From assembly GCF_047511655.1 (NCBI RefSeq), contig NC_133390.1:158035583-158099582 (forward strand): 64,000 nt of DNA, written 5' to 3'. Under the pieces are notes generated by a model, which made no database searches, was not told the origin of the DNA, and saw only the letters and a program-made list of their open reading frames with translations. Made by a program: the position numbers and the translations under genes. This document shows positions 51,866 through 63,800 of the stretch, piece after piece; the stretch's first letter is position 1, and every line of letters starts with the position of its first letter. The DNA is from Castor canadensis (lineage: Eukaryota; Chordata; Mammalia; Rodentia; Castoridae).

Positions 51866-54800
51866 CTGCAGGAAAAGGAACACACAGCATTATTGGTAGC
51901 TACACCGAAGGAGAGGTTTCTATTCTCTCACAGAAATACATCTACTGCATTAAGCCCAGGCTTAGAGAACAGTGTATCTGGGCACCCAAACCAGGGAAGC
52001 TATTCTTGGGGGTAAGAAAACACAGCTGTCTGCTGTAATGCTTTTGGCACTAAACCATGGGTTGAAAAAAAGACTCCAAATGCCCCAGGATGAAGGGAGG
52101 CTTGCCAACTGCCTACTCTTGGTTCTGTCAACAGTTGAGCTACTTATCTGGCCCTCTTAGGTGTGAACAGGCACATCAATTTTTCAATGATTAGTAAGCT
52201 AACAAGGGGGCTGGGCTACGTCAGAATCACAGGCAGGTTTCTTAGACATGGCTCTCAGCCCCAGAACCAACCAGAAAGTTCAATCATCTGGGTCTTCCAC
52301 CTCCCCTTTACTATCATTTTCCTTCCGATTTCTTTAAGGCCTGATTTTCCAGGCACATCACCAACAAAAAGCTTTCCCTAAAACACTGCAGCGTAATGGG
52401 AACACTTCACAGTGACATAATGAAATTACAAACTTACTGATGTATCTTCTCAAAACATTTTCTATCTGTTTCTGTTGGAATCTTCCTTTGATTACAAGTT
52501 GGTTATTACCATCTATAGAACCACTATGAAAGAAAAAAAAAAATCCCATTATTTTAGAATCAAATTCCAGCATGTTTAATGGGATTAAAATATACTCAAT
52601 GGTGCAGGAATAAGTTCTTGGATCAGTATGCCATACTATCTGGTTTCTCAATTTTTATTTTTTGAGACATGATCACACTATGTAGCTCAAGCTGACCCCG
52701 AACTCACAATCCACCTGCCTCAGCCTCCCCAGTGTTGAGATGCTGGGATTACCGGCATAAACCATCATGCTCACCCTCAAAATTCATTCATTCATTCATT
52801 GATTCATTTGTGATATGGGGGTTGAACTCCAGGCCTGTCACTCTGCCACTCTGTCAGCCCTTTTTTTGAGATACAGTTTTGCTTTATGCCCAGGGTAGTC
52901 TGGATTCAGATTCTCCTGTTTGTACTTTCCCCATGTAGCTGGGGATGACAGGTGCATACTAATGTATTCAGCCATTGGTTGAGATGAAGTCTTGCAAACT
53001 TTTTTTTTCTAGTCTGTCCTATAACCTAGATCCTCCCAATCTCTGCTTCCCAAGTACCTAGGAAAGCTTACAGGCTTGAGCCACCACACCCAGCTCAAAC
53101 TTTATTTTGAATTAAGTAGCTAATGACTGCTGACCTAACCATTATTTCCTAACATTAAATCCAATTTCAACCAATTAGACAGTGACAACAAACAGATCTG
53201 TAATTGATTTTAATTCTAAAACTTATTCACTATTTGTGATAGCTCCTTCATCCAACAAAAACTTTCTGAATGCATAATCAGGTGCAAAGAAAGTATAGGA
53301 GGCTATCAATATAAAAACATGATGAAAGGACTACATATATATATCCACACACACATATGTATTAAATCTTAAGCCAGGTGCAAAGGTGCGCACTTGCAAT
53401 TCCAAGAGGTAGTTGAGGCAAAAGGATCACTTAAGCCCCAGTAGTTCAGGGTCAACTTGGACAACATAGTATGACCCTCCCACAAAAAAAATAAATAAAA
53501 ATTCTAAGCACCATTTTGATTTAGTCATAGTTACAAGTATAGTTAAAAATAAACAGAGCTGGGAGTGTGGTAGAATGCTTGCCTAGTAAGCACAAAGTCC
53601 TGAGTTCAATTCTCAGTACTACCAAAAAAAAAAAATTGTTGAAAATGTACTAAAACTGGTGACGGTTACACATGTTAATTTTAATATGTGGGCATATTAA
53701 AATCAATGAATTAAATTTGAGTTGTATCTCGAAAACTGTTACCAAAAATATATATATTATTGAAATCACAGGTCCCAAACTGTCAATGGTACTTCCTGAT
53801 TAGAAGCTGTTGACAAGTACTTTTGAGAAAGACATTATGTGTTAAAATTCACAAATCATAAAATACGACAACAGAGTTACATTTTGTTTGTTCCGTATCT
53901 TTTTCTAAAAACCTCTCTATGATTCTCCTTTAACTATAAGGCTTTAGTGTCATCCTGCATGGATTATAAGTAACCCTTAATCCCCAGGCTATGGTGATTC
54001 CACAAGATAGGGAATTTTTCCATGCACTGCCTCCCACCCCCAAAAAGAATTTCCTTAACAACCCTAAAATATTTAACCCACTGACCATAAGTTCACTGGT
54101 CACAACTTGTTATAATTTAACCACATTGTTACAAAAACTAGGTTATTTCAAAAACATTGCTAGCTTTTCCTTATTAGTTTATGCTTGAAAATAAAAATGA
54201 TTGTAACAACTTTATTCTTAAAAGACACAAATCTACAAAAGAGCTCATATATACCACAGTTAAGCAAACTACTCCTTAATGCCTCTGCAAGTATAGCAAA
54301 ATCCAACTGTGATTTTTTTTTTTTTTTGAGCTCAGCGCCTCACACTTGCAAAGCAGGCACTATTACCACTTGAGCCTCTCCACCAGCCCATCTGTGATTT
54401 TTTTTTTAAAGAGTATAAAAAGCACAGAACACCTAATTATCTCTGCACTGCAGGTGAGACAGATTTTAAGCCATTTACGATCTCAAGCTCCATCTATGGC
54501 CATACCTAAACGTGCCCCATCTCATCTGACCTCAGAAGCTAAGCAGGGTTGGGCCTGGTTAGTACTTGGATGGGAGAGCTCAAACTCCGTAGCAAGCAGA
54601 CTTGACCTTGCATTTTGATTTAGCCATGTGACCTAGACCTTCATCAATAAACTGTTTCCAAATCTAAGGACGGGTGTTATTTCATAGAGCTGTTGTAAAG
54701 ATTAAATGAGATGGTACCCAAGCAGAACTTGGCACTGTACCCAGAACACAACAGGTGCTCACTATGTGTTAGTTATTTTATGACCTAAGTCTACATTATT

Positions 54801-57800
54801 TATTTTTAAAAGGACATTTGGTTTCATGCACTTATAGTAGTCAAAGGAATCTGCCTGAGCTCCATGAATGGGGATGGACTGGCTCAGTGACTTCCAGGCG
54901 AGCCCTGTAAGGAAGAAAGTAGCTAATCTCAGATCCTTCTTTCAATGGTTTCTCCTGTGCTACTCATCAGTTTGTAAGCTCTACTTCTTTAAAAGCCTCT
55001 TATCAATTAAGAAAAAAAAGCTGACTTAAATTGGTTCCTCTAAAATCTAGTATTTGCTCCATATAAAAAGACCCAAGAGTTCCCATTAGTGACAGGAAAC
55101 TCTAAACATGGTAGTACCTGTGATACTCACTTTAGTATAACAGCAGGCCTGTTCAGAAGAACCATGGTCAACTGCACCCTATTCCTAAGTGCCAAACTCT
55201 CCCACAGACATGAAATGGTTTCACTTTTCCACTGACCTAAAAGTTCCTCTGATAATCAGGTAATGTTTTCTGTATACTAGTAATGTCCAGTAGTATCCAC
55301 TATACATGAATATTGGTAGTTTCTTACCTTGTACCCAGTTCTGCCAATAAAAACGCAAGGAGATGTTTGGGCTGACGATGTAATCTAAAAAAAAAAAATT
55401 AAATATATCTTTCATGGACATCTGACTACACTTCTGAAAAACCATCCTGTTCACTAGTTCAATCTGTGATTACTCAGCATTAGATGAATTTCAGGCAATT
55501 CATTTAAAGTTTGAAATAAAGATTTATACTACGATAATACTTATTTCTATTTGAATGCTTAAAAAGCAGTACTACATGCTATTTACAAACATATGCGTAA
55601 GTATCTAAAGATATGGACGGGAAAGGTGAACACTAAATCTTATCTGTCTAAGGAGGAAGGAGAAAGGGATCATAAAAATACACAAAGGTAGACTTCGCTG
55701 TAAAATGTAAAAGTATCTCAATCACATGTGAAAAGGTCAATGTACACCAACCTAGGTGATTGATATCTGGATGCTTGTCATGCTAATCCCTGTATATTTC
55801 CTGTTTGCAATTGTTCGTATTTTAAAAATGGAAATACAGACACACAAATATATCGTTCCATATAGCACAACAGCATAAAAATGAAAACAGCAGGGCCAGG
55901 CATGATGGTTCGTACCTATAATCCCAGCTATGCAAGAGACAGAGATGGGAAGACCACAGCCCAAGGTCAGCCTTGGACAAAAAGTGCAAGACCTTTTCTG
56001 AAAAAATAAATAAGATCAAAAGGGCTGGAGGTATGTGTGTGGTTCAAGCAGAGCACTTGCCTAGCAAGCACAAGGCCCTGAGTTCAAACTCCAGTACTGC
56101 CAAAAGAAAAAAAAAAAAGCTTAAATATTCACCAATTGTGGAGTGGTTAAATTATGACATTCATGGCATGATTTAGAACAAGACAGGCCCACATCTAAAA
56201 TTAAAAAGCAAATATGGAGCAATGCCATTCACGATTTTCACTTGTTAGTTCCATTACAATTTTTATACAGGTATTTTTTCCCAAAATATAATAATAAGTG
56301 ACAATTGGTAAAAAATACAAAACAGGTAAGCTCCTATATTACTAATGGAAGTATAAATTGTTACAAGCTTGCTGAAATGTAGTTTGCCATAAAAATACCA
56401 TTTCTTTCTTTTTGGCAGCACTGGGGTTTGAAGTCAGGGCCTCATGTTTGCTAGGCAGGTGCTCTACCACTTGAGCCATTCCTCCAGCTCCAAAATACCT
56501 TTTCTTTTAATGTAGCAATTCCATTTTGGGAATTTTTTACTTACATCTCTATTCAGTGCTACCTCCTCCACCCTTCACCCCCCTAAAATAGAGTCTCGCT
56601 GTATAACCCATGCTGGCCCAGAACTCCTGATCCTTGAACCCCTTGTCTCTACCTCCTGCGTGCTAGGACTATAGACATGCTCCACCATGCCCAGCTTCTG
56701 AGCTCCTATTAATACATGTTTAAAAATGTTCTGTGAAGTTTTGCTGCCAATAATAAAAATGTGGGGGCAACCTTGTCCAAATTAAGGAACTATTAGAATA
56801 TGTGTGTAGCTACTTAAAATACATGAACGCTACTTAATGACATAAGTAAACTTTATATTATATTGAGAAGAAAGGTTAAAAATCAGTATACTAATTTATC
56901 TAAAAATATGTGCTTTAAACTGGCTACATAAAAGTACTAAAGTATGGTTATCAGTACTTTCAGATGGTTTTGTATTCTTTAGTGTGTCTTAATTTTCTAA
57001 TTTTTTTCTAGTGAGCATATATTACTACTGTCATAAGGAAAAAAAAAAAAAGCCTAAAATGTTTTGAGTGATGCTTGAAAAGTACTGAAACACGGAGTCA
57101 TCTTTTTGCTGCAACAAGCACATATCACTTATGAAAATGAAAAACAAATAGTGGGGACAAGGTGAGTGGATGGGAACCTGCCAGAAAAGGCATAGCTGAG
57201 GAACTGAGAAGACAGACTCGGACAGTGACTTGGGGTTACACTGGCATAGAATATAATGGCAATTAAGAAAGAAGAAATTTCATCAGTTGGGTCCTGGCCA
57301 TGACCATCAAGGAAGAGGCATACCAAATCCAGCCACTTTTCAAGAGCTCTCTGCTTGCTTGGCAGATCTACCCTGCCTGATAAGCCTTTTCCATTCCCAG
57401 AGTTCCCAACCCATCTGAGAACTATATTCAAGCCTCACTCTTCAGTACATCTGGTTAGGATCCACTCTCATGGGTCAATACGAGCTGACTTTTCTCATCT
57501 ATGGACACCATAACAAAATGAACATCAAGACCTATGAATTTAAAGAACTAGATTTGAATTGTGACTTTCCTGAACCTGACCCCTACACATGTGCCCTATC
57601 TTTTTCTACTTGCAATAAATTCTACCATAAGGACACTTAATATTTTTAAAACTCCACTGAGAATGTGGTATTTGGAATGGACGCTCTCCATTAACCAACT
57701 TACAGTTTACAGATATCTGTAAAGTTCACAAATGAAGTTTTCTTGGTTCCCACTCGGACGACCTGTGGAGGTTTCATAACAAACTTCCTTTTCTCTCCAG

Positions 57801-60800
57801 CAACCATATCTGGATTCTTTTCCCTCATGATATTGAACACGCGATTCAGTAGCTGTAAGGACAAAGTAGTTTTCAAGCATATTCTTAGTAATAGCAAGGA
57901 GTATAAAGTTCACATTTTAGTCACTTCAATGGAGTATATTTTACTTTTTTAAATTAAATATACACATGCACACTACATGTTCTGGAGCTCCTTTGAGGGC
58001 AGGACCTCCTCACCAGCTAGGATCTGATCCTTTACAGATGCTCAGTAATTCCTTGCTAAAAGTTAATTTAATGAATGAGCCCCAAACTAATTCTGCTGTT
58101 TTTATGGGAAAGTATATGATACGTGGAAAAGATTCAGAAAACCCCAAAATAAGCAAACTTCAGACTACCCTGGCCACAAATTAGCCACTTTGCTACCAAG
58201 GTCTCCTGATTCCCAAGGGGGTTCCACACACTCATAAATCCATGAATTCAGATGGGGACAGTGAGTACTATAATGAATGCCACATTCTGGGCCCACAAAG
58301 GTGGGCATCACGAACTGCTATGTACTGGATACATGACCTCTCTGCAGCTACTTTACTATCAATCTGTATTTCAATGGTCCTTCCAATTCAGGAAACATTT
58401 ATCTTGCTTTTCTTTGTATACTAGTGAACAGCTTAGCCTCTCTCACAACAGTATTTATCTCACCTCTTCATAAGTGTAGTCTCTTTCTGAGCCTGCCCAA
58501 GCAGGCCCTGTCTGGTTACTGAATGAGATGCCATCATCTTTTTTGCTGTCTTCATCTTCTAAAGCTACAGATAACAAAGAATGAGGGGTGAGACCTGCTA
58601 TAATAACAAAGGAGGGACAGAAGGAAGATCTAAAAGAAATGAAAGCTTAAAAACAGTTGTCTTTCCTTTCACAATTGCATTCATAACAGTGTCAAGAGCA
58701 GAGGGATCAAGGCTCAAAAAACAATCCCCTTTTCCTTATAGACAGAGATGTAATGACTTTAATAAAAAGACCCTTAATAGAGACATTCATGATAATACAC
58801 AGTGAAATGTTTCTTAAGTTAAGAAACAAGATAAAATAATGCATCAGGCTAATTAGAAAAAAAGGAGTCCAACTGTTTTGAAGCACTTAAGAAATTTCAA
58901 CACCCATAAAAACCCATCTGCTGACTATACTAAAATTCTCTAAAACCCCTATAGTATTTAGAAACTAATAAAACTGTACTTGAGACAACAAAACCTTAAA
59001 AATTTTAAACATTACTTAAAATTCAGTTACAGTAATTTTCCCAAATCTAAATCAGACTGGTTTCTTATAATCACAATTGCAAAATTCTTCCCCCCATGAA
59101 ATCTCTGAAGATTTACCATTGTCAAGTTAGATACTATTTCCTTTCAGCTTTCATTATCATGCAGTGGAAATAAGGAACAGGAAAAAAGCTTCAAAAAACC
59201 CTCTCCATTCCCAATCAAAGACTAAGGCCAAAGGCTTAAGTAACCTACAAATGAGATGCTGGGTTCCTAGTATTACCTTCATCTTTTTCTAATATTTCAT
59301 CTTCATCTGGGAATTTGACATTCTTCTTTTTCTTCTTTTTGTTGCCAAGCATAATATCAAGGTCATCCTCTGGCTCAGCAGGCTCTTGAACATCACTTTC
59401 AATCTTAAGATCCTAAGAAATTGAGATAAGTCTCAACATTTTGATGCTAGGATTACTCTTTTCTTAAGTTACATAAGCAAGCACCATTTTAGAGCGGGGA
59501 AAAAAAAATCACAATATTTCAAGCTAAAATTACAGATAAGAAATACCTCTCATAGGTGGGCCAAACTGGCTTAGAAACTGCCATTTAAACTGTGAATCCC
59601 TCAAGATACTTTTGTGGGATCATTTCCCCTTTTATCCCTTTTTATTCTTCAGTCTTGGGATCTTACCATTATTACCCATGTTTCCAAACCAGACTGTCAG
59701 AATCACGTGAGAAACTTTAAAAGACTCTTAAATTTACTGACAATCTTCAGCAGGAACAGGGCTCAGGAATATTTTAATCAAGTTTCTGAGTGAATATGAT
59801 ATAGTCAATAGAGGGATTTCTCTTGGTGACACCAAATATGTGTTTTTCCACACCAATTCTCCAACTATACCAACTAGGCATCATTCATTTCTAACACTAA
59901 CTACCTGGAGTTATCAGATCTACAGGTTTAAAGGCTCAGCTTCATAGTTTAAGGGCCCTAACTTCAGATGACCAGTAGCAAGTATCAGGTCTCCAAGTTA
60001 ACTACACTTCTGTCTGACTTGGCTACAAATTTGGAGGTTCCCACAGCTCCACTCCCTCAACAACTGAAATTCAGAAATGTATCAGTTTAAAATAGAAGAT
60101 ACAACCCATGAACAACCAAATGAATGTGATGCACAGAACAATGTACTGGGGGTGGGAAGCAGGGAAGGTGTCAAGGAAGGCAAACTCTAGGCCTGTCATC
60201 TTCCCAGTATATCAATGAGGTAACCAAGATGGAAGTACTCTGATCATTTAGGGGTTTCATTTATGAAAGTATGACCAATTAAGTTATTGGCTACTGGTGG
60301 CAGATCTCAATCTTCATCTTCATAGGTGGCAGGGACCACTGATCATGGCTTGGTCTTCCTAGTGACCAGCCCCCAGCCTGAAGAGGCTGCCCAGACACCA
60401 GTCATCTCATTAGCATACAAAAGTCTTCTCAGTAGCAGACACTTCCTTTGAAGACTACAAGGGTTATAGGAGCTGGGTGCCAAGACCAAAGCATAGCACA
60501 AAACCCAAATATTTTATCTTATATATAAATCATAGAGTGCCGGCTTTGCAAGTGTGAAACACCGAGTTCAAACCCCAATTCTGCAATAAAACAAAACAGA
60601 ACAACAACAACAAAAATATCCAAAACACCAACTCAGCCAGCTGCAAATTGATATCCATCCCTTGCCCGGTGACAAGAATACCTATTCCATCTTCTTGGAT
60701 TGTATTAATAGCACAGAAAAATCCAAGTCTTTAATAGACCAAGACTTTCTGTGGCACACTTCTGATGTGTCACCTTATTATCCAGGACATTTAAACCCCA

Positions 60801-63800
60801 TTGTTCAGTAAAACCTGAGAATTTCTGTTTCTCCATTTTCCTATAGTAATAGGAAGAGAATCCTTAACTAGAAGGAGAACAGTATGAAGCCAGGGAAAGT
60901 CATCTTGTTTCAAAATATTCTAAGTTATCCTTCAACTAAAATTACTCTGCTAACAGGAAAAAATCTTATTCATTTTAGTACCCTAATAATTAGACGCAAT
61001 GCCTGACTCATTGTAATCACTAATATACATTTGCTGAACAAACTGTCATCAAAATTAAGACACATTCCAAAACTCAATACTGTATAAATTCCCTGCTACA
61101 TGTGAGACACCATATTTGAGTTTGAGCAAATAAATTACTTACCAAAGTAAAATTTCAGTAGAAAAACAAAATGGAATTTTTTGGGGGGGATGAGGGGGTA
61201 GGAGAAGTGGATGTTCTTGCTGCTCTCTCTGTGCATACAAAATTGCTATACACCGAGTTTTATAAATAGATGTAGATGTATGGGCTCTGCTAAAGTGATT
61301 CCTGCATAGGTCTTTAAAATGGTAGTTCTAGGTGGTATATGCATGTTATCCCAAATACTCAGAAGGTGAAGGTAGGAGGAACTCAAGAATAGCCTGGGCA
61401 AAGTTAGCAAGACCCCACCTCAAAAACAAAATACAAGCCAGGTGCCAGTGGTACATGTCTGTAATCCTAGCTACTTGGGAGGCAGCGATCAGGAGGATCG
61501 CAGTTTGAGCCCAGCCTGGGCAAACAGTTTGAGACCCTATCTCAAAAATACCCAACACAAAAAAGGACTGGTGGAGTGGCTCAAATGTTAAGCAAGCCTG
61601 AGGCCCCAAGATTAAACCCCAATACCAAAATGGTAGCTCTAGGGAGGGGAAGAACAGATTTTGAGCTCCTTTTTCCATCCACCCTATTTATCTTCCTGCC
61701 CACCTATCTACTTCTTGTTCAAACAATTTTAAGATACTTGTACTGGAAATCAATCAAACAGTAAAATAATCACAGTCTCAAGTCCCTACAAGATAAGAGA
61801 ACTCAGCTGGAGTGTGGCACAAGTGGTAAGAGTGCCTGCCTAGCAAACGTGAGGCCCTGAGTTCAAACCCCAGCACTGCCAAAAAAATAAAAGGGGGAAG
61901 AAAAAAAAAAAAAAAGGTAAGAGAACTCCACAGAATTAGCCTGAAAGGTCTGGTTTGCCTTCAAGCTGCACTGTCATTTGCTACCAACCACTGTAGGTTG
62001 AGGTTCATTCTTTGCTGCTACCAAAGGTTTAACAGAAGAAACTATATAAAAACTTGCTCCACAAGATTTCTCCCATACAGAAATATCTCTCCTCAGCCAA
62101 ACAATCTCAGTATGGTAAGAATAAGGGGCATTTTATAATTATCTTAATGGCCTACGATATGTAAGACCTAAATTTATATTCCTTCAACTATATAATCTTT
62201 AAGATACACTCCCACGATAATGACCTTAATAGTGATGATTAAGTGCTTAACAAAAGCAAAGTTACTAAGGGGATGAAACAGCCATTAGCAACCTTTCAAG
62301 TGGTCAAATTTTACCTTTAACAAGAAAGCAATACTACCTTTATACCTTCTTCAGCTTCATCAATATCAAATATCTTTTTTGTTTTTTTCTTCTTCTTCTT
62401 TTGATTAAAGAAGTTCAAGTCATCTAGATCATCAGAAGCATCTAAAAATTGATCAAGGATTATCAATTATTAACAACTATCAAAAGGCAAAGCATCAAAT
62501 TGTGAGTTATGCCAACCCCTTCTAGGTACTAATTAGTATAGTAACTCTTCTACAACCACAATGGTTATGATTCTTTTTCCAAGAATCTCCAGCTTTGTAT
62601 ATTCACTTCTGCCTACCCCAATACCCCTACCCACTCCAATACCTCCATCCCTGGTTCCAGCCCTATTGAACTGCTTCCAAATCCTAGTGCAGTTATGCAT
62701 AGTCTCTTACCGCCCGCCAAGCCTTCCCATGGACCCTCACACAGCTCTTACCTTTAACTCACAGATCTTAGTTAGAAGTTACTTTGACCAAGAAATCTCT
62801 AAGCCTGTTAATTACGTTAGGTGTCCTCAGGGTGCTTGGTAATACATTCTGTTCATTCCAGCTAAGTTAATTACTACCAACTTTCTTATCTACCTAGTGT
62901 CCCTTCTACATACTAAGCATATGAGCCTTTCTCAGTTAAATCCTAGTACCTAGCTCAACATTTTATTGAATTAATCAAAACATCAAAAAGCAGTTATACA
63001 GCTGGCAAAATGGTTCAGTGGTACAGTGCTTGCCTAGCATGTATAAGGCCCTGGGTTCAATCTCTAGCCCTGCAAAAAAAATAAAATAAAAACCTAAAAA
63101 GTAAGTAATTTTTAAAAAGACTTCATACAAATTATTTCACATTCATTAAAATAAGGAACACAGTAAGTATGAATATTGATGAAACTGTATTTACCATTAG
63201 TGAATATATCATTTCCATTGGCTCTGCCCAGCTGTTTTCTACGAATATTATAGAATCCCTCTGCTACCATTTTTTAAGAAGCTATTCACGAATACATTTT
63301 ATCTTATTACAACAGAAAATACTTTCCAAGTTTCAAACAAGTGCAAGACACATGGTATTTACTGAAGGAATACCATTTCTCTTTATCCTAGCAGTCTTAT
63401 ATTCAATACAAATTATGTTTACTGAATCATTTTTCTAATAGTCAAATTTTAGTGCTATATAACATAGTGTTATAACACTAACATGAGGTGAAAAACCAAA
63501 GCTAGTCCCTAACCCACAATATTTTAGGATGTAGTATTAATCTCTCATACACATTAACTGCCTTATCTTGGTCCTATTTCTTTCTATCTACACTCAAATA
63601 CAACTATCATTAAAGCTGGAGAAGAAACCTAAAAGATCAGACTGGAAAACCAGTCCTGTAATGAAGAGGTTATCTTTGTAATTTGTAAATTCAAGGGGAA
63701 TTTCCCTGCAACAAATCTATCAAATCTGGTAAGGTCCAGTGCACACAGACTGCTGATAACCTTGGCTTCATCAGAATAGCCTTGCCTTATCAGACTGAGA

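Larger units (their letters stand above)
56335..57050 (+). repeat. Old L1 3'-end relic, interrupted by SINEs
   Basis: aatggaagtataaattgttacaag...tgtagcaattccattttggg, continuing after a B1 insertion with aataaaaatgtgggggcaacc and A/T-rich sequence. It has the same style as the relic at 760. Confidence 0.55.

Noticed and set aside
54492-54578. Functional 5S rRNA gene
   Set aside because: It is 3'-truncated, has substitutions, and lies between target-site duplications.
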